Assembly: GCA_017445385.1 (NCBI GenBank)
Contig: JAFSUG010000012.1
Location: forward strand, 33,048-97,047
Source: Oscillospiraceae bacterium
Lineage (GTDB): Bacteria; Bacillota; Clostridia; Oscillospirales; Oscillospiraceae
Direction: 5' to 3'
Length of the DNA: 64,000 bases
The translations under genes and the position numbers were made by a program. The first letter of the stretch is position 1; each line of letters starts with the position of its first letter. The notes below the pieces were generated by a model, which searched no databases, had not been told where the DNA came from, and was given only the letters and a program-made list of their open reading frames with translations. This document shows positions 35,257 to 43,736 of this stretch, in pieces.

Positions 35257-36282
35257 ATGAGTTACGAAAATCTGAAGCTGGAAAAGGGGATGTACCGCGA
35301 GAGCGGCGCATCGTTTACCGAGGTTTTGGAAAAGCTCGATCCGAGCGAAAACTATAAGGGCACGTCGCTGGAGGGCACCGATGCGTTCCAGCGCCAGCTC
35401 AAGCGCTTTGATATTCACGTAAAGGGCGCAGGCTCGGATTCCGTTGAAAAGTTTTTCTCCACGCTCGATTCTTCGGTGCTGTTCCCGGAGTATATCTCGC
35501 GCGCGGTGAAGCAGGGCATGGAGGAAAGCGACGTTCTGCCCAAGATCACAGCAACCACCACCAAGATTGACGCGCTCGATTACCGCAGCGTTTATACCGA
35601 TAATTCCGAGGAGAACAAATCGCTTGCGGAAGTTGCCGAGGGCGCAAGCATTCCGGCAACGGCGATCAAGAGCAAGACCAATCTGATTCAGCTGCGTAAG
35701 CGCGGCAGAATGCTGGTTGCCTCCTATGAGGCGATCCGCTTCCAGAAGCTGGACCTGTTCTCCGTTACGCTGCGCCAGATCGGTGCGAACATCCGCAAAA
35801 TGCATCTGAACGATGCGGTGGACGTTCTGCTGAACGGCGACGGCAACAACAATGCCGCGTCCGTTCTCTCCATCGGCACTGCGCCGATGAGCGGCACCTC
35901 CGGCACGCTGAGCTATAAGCAGCTCGTTGAGTTCTGGTCGCAGTTCGATCCGTACACCATGAATACGATGCTCTGCGGCAGCGGCGTTATGGTGGATATG
36001 CTCGGTCTTCCCGAGCTGCAGAACCCGCAGACGGGACTGAATTTCCAGGGCACGGGCGTTCTCTCTACGCCGCTCGGCGCGGAGCTGATCCGCACGTCCT
36101 GCGTGCCGGAAGGCAAGCTGATCGGTCTGGACCGCCGCTATGCACTGGAAATGGTCAGCGCAGGCGACGTGAACGTGGAATACGATAAAATCATCGATCG
36201 TCAGCTTGAGCGCGCCGCAATCACCTCGATCTCCGGCTTCGGCAAGATCATGAACGACGCCGCGAAAGTGCTGGTGATCTGA
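35257..36282 (+). CDS. Phage major capsid protein (PBSX XkdG-like)
   Basis: 341 residues from ATG 35257, after GGAGG. HK97-fold capsid of the XkdG group: SRAVKQGMEESDVLPKI (about 88-104), IRKMHLNDAVDVLLNGDG (about 179-196), and a C-terminal strand VSAGDVNVEYDKIIDRQLER. It forms the icosahedral shell. Next gene begins at the last base of its stop. Confidence 0.88.
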   Translation: MSYENLKLEKGMYRESGASFTEVLEKLDPSENYKGTSLEGTDAFQRQLKRFDIHVKGAGSDSVEKFFSTLDSSVLFPEYISRAVKQGMEESDVLPKITATTTKIDALDYRSVYTDNSEENKSLAEVAEGASIPATAIKSKTNLIQLRKRGRMLVASYEAIRFQKLDLFSVTLRQIGANIRKMHLNDAVDVLLNGDGNNNAASVLSIGTAPMSGTSGTLSYKQLVEFWSQFDPYTMNTMLCGSGVMVDMLGLPELQNPQTGLNFQGTGVLSTPLGAELIRTSCVPEGKLIGLDRRYALEMVSAGDVNVEYDKIIDRQLERAAITSISGFGKIMNDAAKVLVI

Positions 36283-36638
36283 TGATCGCCGTTGACGACG
36301 TTTACGCCTCCGCTGTACGCTATGCTGCGCCTGCCGAGGGCGAGCAGACGCAGCTGATGCGCCTTTGCCGCGCGGCGGTGAGCCGCCTGCAAAAGGACAT
36401 GGCGGACGGCGTTGACGAAGCGCAGTGCATCGACAGCCTCGTATGCGGCGCGGCGCTGCTTGCGGCGGCGGATTTTCTCGCCCTGCACGCGGACAGCGGC
36501 GTGCAGTCGTTTTCCGCCGGCCCGATCTCCGTTACGCAGAACGACGGCGCGCGCGCAAAGCGCATGCGCGAAGAGGCGGCGCTGCTGCTTGCGCCGTGGT
36601 GCCGTGGCGCGTTTCGGTTTCTGGGGGTGCGTGCATGA
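36282..36638 (+). CDS. Head-tail connector-like protein
   Basis: 118 residues. An all-helical N-terminal half (TQLMRLCRAAVSRLQKDM, about 23-40) and FSAGPISVTQND strand fit the adaptor (gp6/gp15-like) proteins that follow capsid genes. Assignment is mostly positional. Confidence 0.55.
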   Translation: MIAVDDVYASAVRYAAPAEGEQTQLMRLCRAAVSRLQKDMADGVDEAQCIDSLVCGAALLAAADFLALHADSGVQSFSAGPISVTQNDGARAKRMREEAALLLAPWCRGAFRFLGVRA

Positions 36639-36973
36639 GGCGCGTTGTGCGCGCTCTGCTTGATCGCTGGGGCAGCCGCGTTACGGTTGTTTTCCCGGAT
36701 GAAAGCCGCCGCGTTGTGCGCGCGGTTTTGCAGCCGAGCGGCTCGGTGAGCTGGCAGAATATGCGCCGCGTTATGCGCGATCATGGGCAAATCCCAACCG
36801 GACAGATGATCTATATCGGGCCGACGGAGCTTGACGTGATGGAAGCGGATCATCTGGAGCTGGATGGAAAGCGGTATCTGCCGCGCAGATGGGAGCCGTT
36901 TTACCTCGGCGATGCGGCAATTTGCGGCTGGGGACTTGCAACCCCGATGGAGGAATCGCTATGCGAGACGTGA
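36635..36973 (+). CDS. Head completion / stopper-like protein
   Basis: 112 residues from ATG 36635, overlapping the previous stop (ATGA). Small beta-rich protein (RVTVVFPDESRRVVRAVLQP, LDGKRYLPRRWEPFY) in the position of head-closure proteins. No specific motif recognised. Confidence 0.5.
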   Translation: MRRVVRALLDRWGSRVTVVFPDESRRVVRAVLQPSGSVSWQNMRRVMRDHGQIPTGQMIYIGPTELDVMEADHLELDGKRYLPRRWEPFYLGDAAICGWGLATPMEESLCET

Positions 36974-37425
36974 TTTTAGCGCTTTGCAATGCGCTGCGCG
37001 AAAGCGGGCTTGCCGTTACGGAGAAGTTTCCGCCGCGCTATGCGCCGCGCCTGCGCGAAGCGATCGTTGCCGTATCCCTGCGGCAGCTGCAGGGCGAAAG
37101 CTGCGGCTTTGCCGATTACCTTGGCTTGACGGACGATGGCAAAGAACGCTACGGCAAGCGGATCAAGGCGGAATTCCTCTGCCGGATTGCCGCGCCGGAC
37201 GGCGCGGCAGCATCGCTGGCGGCGGACAGCGTATGCGCCGCGCTGGTTGGCGGCATAAACGGCGTTTTAGTCCGCGAGATGACGGTCGGGCAGGCGCAGT
37301 TTGACGACCGCGCGGACTGCTTTACACTCGATATTACCGCAGCGGTCACCGCAAGCCTCTATGCCGAGCAGACCGGGGACGATCCGGCGTTTCTGGATTT
37401 CAAATTGGAGTGTGAACCAAAATGA
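36961..37425 (+). CDS. Tail completion / terminator-like protein
   Basis: 154 residues from ATG 36961, overlapping the previous gene by 13 nt. Pattern of alternating helices and strands (DVILALCNALRESGLAVTEK, FTLDITAAVTASLY) immediately before the sheath gene suggests the protein that caps the tail tube (XkdJ-like position). Function is inferred from gene order. Confidence 0.5.
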   Translation: MRDVILALCNALRESGLAVTEKFPPRYAPRLREAIVAVSLRQLQGESCGFADYLGLTDDGKERYGKRIKAEFLCRIAAPDGAAASLAADSVCAALVGGINGVLVREMTVGQAQFDDRADCFTLDITAAVTASLYAEQTGDDPAFLDFKLECEPK

Positions 37426-38474
37426 GTATTGTATATCATGAACGGCCGGGCGTTTATTCGGACTATACGGCGTCGAGCGTGAGCGCCTCCGGCGAGCGGA
37501 GCAAGGTGCTTGCGCTGATCGGCGTATCCGATGCCGAAGTCGGGCTCTATACCGTGACGTCCTATTCGGACGGCGCGGCAGCCTTCGGCGATGGCAGCGA
37601 GCTTGGGAAAATGCTTGCAGCCGCCTATAAAAACGGCGCCGGAACCGTGCTGGCTTACAGCATTGCGGAAGATACCGCGGAAAACTATCAAGCCGCGATT
37701 GATGCGGTGATGGCTGAAAAGGCAGCAGCCTTCTGCGCCGTTGGCAGCGTGAGCGAAGCGGTGCAGCAGATGCTCAAGCGCGCGGTTTTGGAGGCTTCTG
37801 CATCCGGCGGCGAATGCATCGGCATCGTGGGCTTGAATGCGCCGGAGAAAAACGCGCTGCTTGCGCGCGCAGCCGCGCTTGATTGCGAGCGTATGGTGCT
37901 CGTCGGCCCGGATGCGTATCGCAGCGGCGAAAGCGAGCTCTGCGGCGGCGCGGTTTGCGCATCGTCGCTGTGCGGACTGCTCGCCGCGCAGACCGATCCC
38001 GCGCTGCCGCTGAACGGCGCGGTGGTTTCCGGACTGAGCGGCGTGAGCGCTTCGTATGACGATACGGAGATCGACGCGCTCGTGCAGGGCGGCGTTACGG
38101 TTTTGACCGCCGTTTCCGGCACGGTGCGCATTCTGCGCGGCATCACAACGCGGCAGACCATCGGTGAAGGGCGCGATACAACGTATCGGGAGCTGAATAC
38201 GATCCTCGTGATCGACGACGTGATTCCCGGCGTTCGCAGCGCGCTCGGCGCAAGATTCCCGCGCGCGAAGAACAACGCCGCCACGCGCAGCGCGATCCGT
38301 TCGCAGGTGATCGTGGAGCTGGACAGCCGCGTTTCGCGCGAGATCATCGACAGCTACGGCGACGTGACGGTGGAAGCCTCTTCAACAGACGCATCAACCT
38401 GCCTTGTCAGCTTCTCGTTTACCGTGATGCGCGGCTTGAACCGCATCTGGCTGACGGCGCATATTTCGGTATAA
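37422..38474 (+). CDS. Contractile tail sheath protein (XkdK-like)
   Basis: 350 residues. Begins with YHERPGVYSDYTA (about 5-17), the conserved sheath N-terminus. It has a Rossmann-like mid part (VLVGPDAYRS region), GITTRQTIGEG and a C-terminal FSFTVMRGLNRIWLTAHI strand by which subunits interlock. Its presence defines a contractile (myovirus-type) tail. Overlaps the upstream gene by 4 nt. Confidence 0.9.
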   Translation: MSIVYHERPGVYSDYTASSVSASGERSKVLALIGVSDAEVGLYTVTSYSDGAAAFGDGSELGKMLAAAYKNGAGTVLAYSIAEDTAENYQAAIDAVMAEKAAAFCAVGSVSEAVQQMLKRAVLEASASGGECIGIVGLNAPEKNALLARAAALDCERMVLVGPDAYRSGESELCGGAVCASSLCGLLAAQTDPALPLNGAVVSGLSGVSASYDDTEIDALVQGGVTVLTAVSGTVRILRGITTRQTIGEGRDTTYRELNTILVIDDVIPGVRSALGARFPRAKNNAATRSAIRSQVIVELDSRVSREIIDSYGDVTVEASSTDASTCLVSFSFTVMRGLNRIWLTAHISV

Positions 38475-38484
38475 GGAGGACGCT

Positions 38485-38877
38485 ATGGCTGTTACGAAAA
38501 CGATTCCGACAACTGCGGACATCTATCTGGAGCTGAACGGCACGAAGATTGCCGTTGTGCAGAGCTACCGTGTTACGGCAACGCGCAGCGCCAGAACGAT
38601 CCAGGCGTTCGGGCAGGAAGAGCCCGTTGCAACGATCCGCGGCGCGGCAAGCTACCGGCTGGAGCTGACGCGCATTTACGCAACCGATACGGCAATCCGT
38701 GACGGACTGGATTTTCAGAGCGTTTCCGATTTCAACCTCGTGATTTGCAAGCCGGATCGCAACGTAATCTATACCGGCTGCGAATGGGCGGAGCTGGAAG
38801 AGAGCGCGGAGGTTGGCGGCACGGTTTTAGAGCGTGTTGTGATCACGGCAACGCACCGCCTGGAGAGCGCGAAATGA
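38485..38877 (+). CDS. Tail tube protein (XkdM-like)
   Basis: 130 residues from ATG 38485, after AAGGAGG. Single beta-barrel tube fold: VVQSYRVTATRSARTIQAFG (about 24-43), AASYRLELTRIYA and VISCEW-like strands ending in RVVITATHRLE. Length fits tube proteins of the PBSX group (about 140). It follows the sheath gene by 10 nt. Confidence 0.85.
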   Translation: MAVTKTIPTTADIYLELNGTKIAVVQSYRVTATRSARTIQAFGQEEPVATIRGAASYRLELTRIYATDTAIRDGLDFQSVSDFNLVICKPDRNVIYTGCEWAELEESAEVGGTVLERVVITATHRLESAK

Positions 38878-39413
38878 AACGCCTTTGCTTTTACCCGATC
38901 AGCGCCGCCGAAATGATTGATGCCGCGCGTGAGGCGGAGCGCTCCTGCCAAAGTGGGCAAACGCTCGGCTTATGGCGCAATGCCTGCCTGCTTTCAAGAG
39001 CCGTTCGCGATATGCGCGGGAAGCGCGTATACCGCGATGGAGAGGCGGCTCTGAAGGCGCTCACGGCGGAAACGATCGCCTGCTGGACGGCGGCGTATGC
39101 CGCGCTGATCCGGCCGACCGAACCGGAGGAAGAGAGCCGGCTGCGCTGGCGCGTGCTGAAGGCGTTCGGCGTATTGCCAACGGAGCGGCGCGCAAAACGG
39201 CTGACGGAGGATGCGCTGGAGCAGTGCCTTTTGCAGATGACGCTCGATGAGCAGGAACTGCTTCGGGACGTTTGCCCATCGTGCAGGGAGAGCTTGCTCA
39301 CACGCAAATGCCCGATCTGCGGAAGCGTGCAGTTTGAAGAAAACCCGAATTTTGATCTGGCGCGGTTTGAGGAGCTGAAAGCAAATGGACTATCTGAAAA
39401 AGGCGCTTTGTGA
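38874..39413 (+). CDS. Tail assembly chaperone-like protein with zinc ribbon
   Basis: 179 residues from ATG 38874, overlapping the tube gene stop. Mostly helical (SAAEMIDAAREAERSC, LTAETIACWTAAYAALI), with a CXXC-X(n)-CXXC cluster CPSCRESLLTRKCPICGS (about 141-158) likely to bind zinc. It occupies the position of XkdN-type chaperones, which coat the tape-measure protein. The next gene begins 29 nt before its stop in another frame. Confidence 0.6.
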   Translation: MKRLCFYPISAAEMIDAAREAERSCQSGQTLGLWRNACLLSRAVRDMRGKRVYRDGEAALKALTAETIACWTAAYAALIRPTEPEEESRLRWRVLKAFGVLPTERRAKRLTEDALEQCLLQMTLDEQELLRDVCPSCRESLLTRKCPICGSVQFEENPNFDLARFEELKANGLSEKGAL

Positions 39414-39789
39414 AAACGAGGATCTCTGGAGGCTGCCGCTTGCCGGCGAAGCGGCGCGGCAAGCGGTTTTTGCGCCGCCCGACGCTGCAGCCGGACGCGC
39501 AGCTCCCCCGCATCGCGCGTGGAAACGCGCGGCGCAGGCGGCGCAGGCGGCGCAGGCGCGGCAGCGGGAAACGCTGCTGCAAACGGCGGAGCAGACACAT
39601 ACGCTGGCGCTGCAAATGGCGCGGACGGAGCGGCTTTCTGCAAAAGAGATCGTGCGTCGGACGGAGGAACGCGGGCATTCGTCCGGCAGCTTTTCCCATG
39701 CGGCAGCGCAAACGGTATCCATGCCGGAAGCGCAGTCGATGGAGGAGATTTCCCGCTTTTTTGAGCGCGACGCCAGGCGTTACGGCTGA
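39385..39789 (+). CDS. Short Ala/Gln/Arg-rich coiled-coil protein in the tape-measure slot
   Basis: 134 residues from ATG 39385, with GAGGAG 10 nt upstream. The middle (about 45-95) is a long predicted helix, AWKRAAQAAQAAQARQRETL and TLALQMARTERLSAKEIVRR. It is placed after the chaperone and before the LysM baseplate gene, where PBSX encodes XkdO, a tape-measure protein of over 1000 residues. It could be a minimal tape measure, a chaperone extension, or a deletion remnant. Confidence 0.5.
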   Translation: MDYLKKALCENEDLWRLPLAGEAARQAVFAPPDAAAGRAAPPHRAWKRAAQAAQAAQARQRETLLQTAEQTHTLALQMARTERLSAKEIVRRTEERGHSSGSFSHAAAQTVSMPEAQSMEEISRFFERDARRYG

Positions 39790-39797
39790 TGCGCTCG

Positions 39798-39827
39798 CCG
39801 CCCGTCCCATCGGGACGGGCGGTTTTT
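39798..39827 (+). terminator. Intrinsic terminator inside the phage structural operon
   Basis: An 11-bp GC stem, CCGCCCGTCCC (39798-39808) and GGGACGGGCGG (39812-39822), loop ATC, then five T. It lies between the coiled-coil gene and the LysM tail gene, where the tape-measure gene would normally be. Confidence 0.82.
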
Positions 39828-39842
39828 GAAAGGAGGAATCCG

Positions 39843-40397
39843 ATGCTGGCGCCAATGCGCTACAAAACGTTTACATGGCCGCATAATCCGCGGACGTATT
39901 CCATCAGCTATGAGCGGATCGCGGCGGTTCATAAAGTGCCGGCGGGCGTTTATACAATGGAGGACATGGGCAGAACCTGCCGCGTGATGCGCGGCGAGGG
40001 CGAGTTTTACGGTCCGAATGCGTATGAAACGTTCAAAAAGCTGGCAACGGTTTTTTATTCGGGCGGGCCGGGCGTGCTGTTCCATCCCGTCTGGATGACG
40101 ACAAACGCCTATTTCACCGAACTGAAGCTGATGCAGGAGCCGACGGAGAATTACGTTGCCTACAGCTTTGCCTTTCGGGAGGGGTACGACGGCTATTCCG
40201 GCATGAAAAAGGTATCGGGAACAACCGAGCGGCAATCGGGCGCGTCCTCCGCTGTGTATCATACGGTTGTTTCCGGCGATACGCTCTGGGCGATCGCCAA
40301 CCGCTATGGGACGAGCGTTGCGGAGATCGTGAAGAAAAATCCGGATATTTCCAATCCGAATCTGATCCATCCGGGGCAGAAGGTGCGTGTGAAATGA
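39843..40397 (+). CDS. LysM-containing tail/baseplate hub protein (XkdP-like)
   Basis: 184 residues from ATG 39843, with AAGGAGG upstream. An N-terminal tail domain (KTFTWPHNPRTYSISYER, GEGEFYGPNAYETFKKL) precedes a C-terminal LysM domain (about 138-184: YHTVVSGDTLWAIANRYGTS, NPNLIHPGQKVRVK). XkdP-type proteins connect the tube end to the hub. Overlaps the next gene by 4 nt. Confidence 0.82.
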   Translation: MLAPMRYKTFTWPHNPRTYSISYERIAAVHKVPAGVYTMEDMGRTCRVMRGEGEFYGPNAYETFKKLATVFYSGGPGVLFHPVWMTTNAYFTELKLMQEPTENYVAYSFAFREGYDGYSGMKKVSGTTERQSGASSAVYHTVVSGDTLWAIANRYGTSVAEIVKKNPDISNPNLIHPGQKVRVK

Positions 40398-41326
40398 CGG
40401 GGTATCTTGTAACGTGCAGCGGCGAGATTTGGCAGCTTCCGCCGCTTTTTTCATGGAAGCTCGAGCGCACGGACGGCGACCCGTGCGACAGCGCGGAGGT
40501 TTCGTTTCTCTATGAGCCGCAGCGGCTGGACGTGCTGAAAAAGGCGGTGCGCATCCGCCTCACGCGCGATGGCGAAACGGCGTTTTTCGGCGTTGTGGAT
40601 GAAATCACGCCGTCCGTTACGGCGCAGGGGAAAACGGTTTCGCTTTCGGCGCGGTCGCTTGCCGCGCTCATGATGGATACGGAGCTGCGCGCGGCGGCGT
40701 ATCCCGTTTTAACGGAGCAGGACGCAATCGCGCGGTTTGCAAACAGCTGCGGCGTGGATCGCTGCGAGCGCGGCGGACTTCCGCCGGTGCGTGATTTTTC
40801 CGTGGATACGGGGACAACCTGCTGGCAGGCGCTTTGCGGTTTTTGCCGCCACAGCGCGGATATCCGTCCGCGCATGCGCGCAGATGGGACGCTTTTGCTG
40901 CAATGGAAGCGCGAAAACTGGCTGCTGGATGAAACGAGCGGCTATACCGCGCTGAAATATCGGCTCAAACGCTATGGCGTGCTTGCGGAGCAGACGGTTG
41001 TTTCCGGCAAAGGCGCTGCCGAAACGGTTCAAAATGCGGACCTTCGCGCAATCGGGATCGCCGCAAAAGGCGTAACGCTTTTGCAGGGCAAAAAAACGCG
41101 CGCCCGCTGGCGCACGGCGAAGCAGCGGCTGGAGGATTCCGCGCGCGACAGCGCAATTCTAACCATAACGCTGCCGAGTGGCTTCGATGCCGAGCCGGGC
41201 GATCGGGTAACGGTGAATTTGCCCTCGGCAGGGATCAGCGGCAGCTTTCTTCTGCGGTCGGTATGCGAGCAATGCGCCGCTGCGGAGCAAAGCTGCACTT
41301 TGGAATTGGAGGGATCGCTCAGATGA
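40394..41326 (+). CDS. Baseplate hub protein (XkdQ / gpD-like)
   Basis: 310 residues. The start WKLERTDGDPCDSAEVSFLY and LTRDGETAFFGVVDEI, SLSARSLAALMMDTE, and a C-terminal TITLPSGFDAEPGDRVTVNL match the hub family (T4 gp27/P2 gpD fold). It forms the trimeric or hexameric ring to which the spike binds. Overlaps neighbours by 4 nt on both sides. Confidence 0.82.
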   Translation: MTGYLVTCSGEIWQLPPLFSWKLERTDGDPCDSAEVSFLYEPQRLDVLKKAVRIRLTRDGETAFFGVVDEITPSVTAQGKTVSLSARSLAALMMDTELRAAAYPVLTEQDAIARFANSCGVDRCERGGLPPVRDFSVDTGTTCWQALCGFCRHSADIRPRMRADGTLLLQWKRENWLLDETSGYTALKYRLKRYGVLAEQTVVSGKGAAETVQNADLRAIGIAAKGVTLLQGKKTRARWRTAKQRLEDSARDSAILTITLPSGFDAEPGDRVTVNLPSAGISGSFLLRSVCEQCAAAEQSCTLELEGSLR

Positions 41327-41676
41327 CATGGCTTTCAAAACGCGCGGCGCAGCTGCGTGAGGAAGCGTCTGCGCCGTCTGAAGGCATTGTATCAATCGGC
41401 GGCGGAGAGCCTGCCGTTGTTACCGATGGGGAGCTTCGGCAGACGGAGCTCGTGCTGCCCGGCGGCTATTATTGGAAGCCCGGCGCAAGCGATACGGTTC
41501 TCGTGCTGCGCGGCACGCGCGATTGCATCGCGGGGCAGATCAAAAGGGCGCCCGCCGATTTACAGCCGGGCGAGGTGCGCATCGCGTCCGGCGGCGCGTC
41601 CATCGTTCTCAGAAATGACGGAAAAATCGAGCTCATCGGATCGGTTTTTGTCAATGGCAAGGAGCTTGAAGTATGA
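41323..41676 (+). CDS. Baseplate spike-like protein (gpV/gp45-like C-terminal form)
   Basis: 117 residues from ATG 41323 (ATGA overlap). An N-terminal helix precedes a beta-rich part with LQPGEVRIASGGASIVLRND (about 83-102) and GKIELIGSVFVNG, the repeated GEV/DG.I pattern of phage membrane-piercing spikes. Short compared with full gpV (about 200). Confidence 0.65.
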   Translation: MTWLSKRAAQLREEASAPSEGIVSIGGGEPAVVTDGELRQTELVLPGGYYWKPGASDTVLVLRGTRDCIAGQIKRAPADLQPGEVRIASGGASIVLRNDGKIELIGSVFVNGKELEV

Positions 41677-42017
41677 CGAATATTCTCATTTCCGGCGATT
41701 ACGCGCCGGATGGAACGGGCGGCATCCGCCGCGCGGACGGGATGCAGGGAATGCTTGCCGAGGCGCTTTTCCGCTTAACCTGCCGCCGGGGCAGCTTTCC
41801 GCTGCTGCCGGAGTTGGGCAGCCGCCTGCATACGCTGGCGCGGGAAAAGCCTGCCGCGCGGAATATGGCGGCGCGTCAGTATGCCGCGGAGGCGCTTTCC
41901 GGAATGGAGCTGGAGGTTACGGACGCTGCCGTGATCGAATTGGATGAAAACGCGGCGCGCGTGCGCATTGCGCTCAGGGGCAAGGATGACCAGATTGCGT
42001 TGGAGGTTACAACATGA
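41673..42017 (+). CDS. Baseplate wedge protein, gp25/gpW-like (XkdS-like)
   Basis: 114 residues. The gp25-like fold shows GMQGMLAEALFRLTCRRGSF, LGSRLHTLAREKPA and AAEALSGMELEVTDAAV. This protein initiates sheath polymerisation at the baseplate. ATGA overlaps with both neighbours. Confidence 0.8.
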   Translation: MTNILISGDYAPDGTGGIRRADGMQGMLAEALFRLTCRRGSFPLLPELGSRLHTLAREKPAARNMAARQYAAEALSGMELEVTDAAVIELDENAARVRIALRGKDDQIALEVTT

Positions 42018-43069
42018 AGCAGGCAAAAGAAATCTACGAGGATCTGATGGCAACGTTTTCCGCGCGCAGCGGCTTTTCCATGGCGGATTCCTCCGATCTG
42101 GCGGTTCGCTTTTATGCCGCCGCAGCGGAGATAGAAACGCTGTATACCTACAGCGAATGGGCGCTTGCGCAGAGCTTTCCGCAAACGGCGACCGGACAGT
42201 ATCTGGATCTGCACGCCGAGCTGCGCGGTCTGAAGCGGAAAAGCGCAGGCAAAGCCACCGGCTCGATCCGCTTTTCGCTGCCCGATGCGCGCGAGCAGGC
42301 GATTGCCGTTCCTGCCGGAACGGTCTGCATAACGCCGGGGCTTGTCCGCTTTGTAACGGTTTCGGAAGCGGTGATTCCGGCTGGCTCGCTTTTCTGCGAT
42401 GCGCCGGCGGCTGCGGAGGAAGCCGGCGAAGGCGGCAACGTTGCCTCCGGAACGATCACGGAGATGCTGCTGCCGCCAATCGGCGTCAGCGCGTGCGTCA
42501 ATCCGCTGCCCTTTACGGGCGGCTGCGCGGAGGAGAGCGATGAATCGCTCCGCAAGCGTGTTTTGGAGAGCTTCGTGCGTTTGCCAAACGGCGCAAACGC
42601 CGCGTTTTACGAAGCGTTTGCGCGCGCATTTGCGGGTGTCACCGGCGTGCAGGTTTTGCCGCGTGCGCGCGGCATCGGCACGGTGGACGTTGTGGTTGCC
42701 TGCGCAAAGGACGCGGAGCAGGAAACGCTGCTTGCGCAGATCGCGCAGCGGCTGAGCGAGGTGCGCGAGATCGCCGTGGACGTTCGGGTGCTGCCGGCGG
42801 CGGAAAGGCCGATGGATCTCTCGGTGACGATCTGGCAGGAAGACGGCGCTTCAGCGGCGGAGGCAGTCGCTGCTGTGGAAACAGCGCTTGCCGCCTGCTT
42901 TACGGGCGAGCGTCTCGGTAAGCCCGTTTATCTTGCGGAGCTTGGCAGGCGCATCTATGAAACGGGACTTGTGAAAAACTACTGCATCACGTCGCCCTCG
43001 GCGGATCTGCCGGCAGAGGAGGGCGTTTTGCCTACGCTCGGCACGCTGACCGTTACGGAGGGCGAATGA
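42014..43069 (+). CDS. Baseplate J-like wedge protein (XkdT-like)
   Basis: 351 residues. Typical gpJ/gp6 features: FPQTATGQYLDLHAELRGLK (about 60-79), IAVPAGTVCITPGLVRFVT (about 97-115), EESDESLRKRVLESF (about 174-188) and GIGTVDVVVA. It builds the baseplate wedge with the gp25-like protein. Confidence 0.88.
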   Translation: MKQAKEIYEDLMATFSARSGFSMADSSDLAVRFYAAAAEIETLYTYSEWALAQSFPQTATGQYLDLHAELRGLKRKSAGKATGSIRFSLPDAREQAIAVPAGTVCITPGLVRFVTVSEAVIPAGSLFCDAPAAAEEAGEGGNVASGTITEMLLPPIGVSACVNPLPFTGGCAEESDESLRKRVLESFVRLPNGANAAFYEAFARAFAGVTGVQVLPRARGIGTVDVVVACAKDAEQETLLAQIAQRLSEVREIAVDVRVLPAAERPMDLSVTIWQEDGASAAEAVAAVETALAACFTGERLGKPVYLAELGRRIYETGLVKNYCITSPSADLPAEEGVLPTLGTLTVTEGE

Positions 43070-43656
43070 TGCGTTACGGAGATTATTTGCGCAGCCTGCT
43101 GCAGCCGCTTGGCGTTTATTCTTTTGCCGAGGGAAGCGTTTCCGGCGCAGCCTTGGAAGCGCTCGGCGCGGCGCTTGACGAGGCAGCCGCGAAGCTATCG
43201 GAAAATCAGCGCGAGTCGCTGATTTTAACGGCGAATGCGGACGGCCTTTCCAAAATGGAAGCGCTCTTCCCGTTTTTTGCCACGGGGCAAAACGCTGCTG
43301 CGCGGCGGGCAGCGATCGGCGGCTTTCTGCGCGTCAGCGGCGATGGGTTTACGCGCGAAGCCATCAACGGCTGCCTTGCCGCCTGCGGATCGGACTGCGC
43401 CGTTTATGAAACGGCGGAGCGCGGCGTTGTAGAGGTGCGGTTTGCCAAAACGGTCGGCGAGCCGGAGCAGTACGCGGAAAAACGGCGTGTAATCGAAAGC
43501 ATTCTGCCCGCGCATCTCAAAGTGAATTTCCGGCTGCTCTGGTGTACGTTTGCCATGACGGAGGAACGGGCGCGCACGTGGGCGGATCTCGCAGCCGGCA
43601 CGTTTTTGCAATGGGCAAGCGACGTTCCGCTGCCGATCGTCGCAAGCTGGGAATAG
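43066..43656 (+). CDS. YmfQ/DUF2313-family tail protein (XkdU-like)
   Basis: 196 residues. The N-terminus RYGDYLRSLLQPLGVYSF and the helical LEALGAALDEAAAKL match the putative baseplate gene that follows gpJ in PBSX/Mu-like tails (gpI position). It is the last recognisable phage gene; no tail fibre, holin or endolysin follows. Confidence 0.75.
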   Translation: MMRYGDYLRSLLQPLGVYSFAEGSVSGAALEALGAALDEAAAKLSENQRESLILTANADGLSKMEALFPFFATGQNAAARRAAIGGFLRVSGDGFTREAINGCLAACGSDCAVYETAERGVVEVRFAKTVGEPEQYAEKRRVIESILPAHLKVNFRLLWCTFAMTEERARTWADLAAGTFLQWASDVPLPIVASWE

Positions 43657-43661
43657 AACCG

Positions 43662-43690
43662 TTGCGTTTTTTGCCGATACATGGTAAAAT
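43662..43690 (+). promoter_or_regulatory. Promoter of the DUF2207 gene
   Basis: TTGCGT (43662-43667), a 17-nt spacer and TAAAAT (43685-43690), immediately after the last phage gene. Confidence 0.55.
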
Positions 43691-43736
43691 AACAATATTC
43701 CGGCTGCGGAAAAGAGTTTTACAGGGTGGGATTGCC

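Noticed and set aside
38874..39789. Programmed frameshift joining the chaperone-like and coiled-coil genes
   Set aside because: The second frame would need a +1 or -2 shift; only a five-A run is present and the second gene has its own ATG and ribosome site. A Mu-like -2 shift cannot be fully excluded but is not supported.
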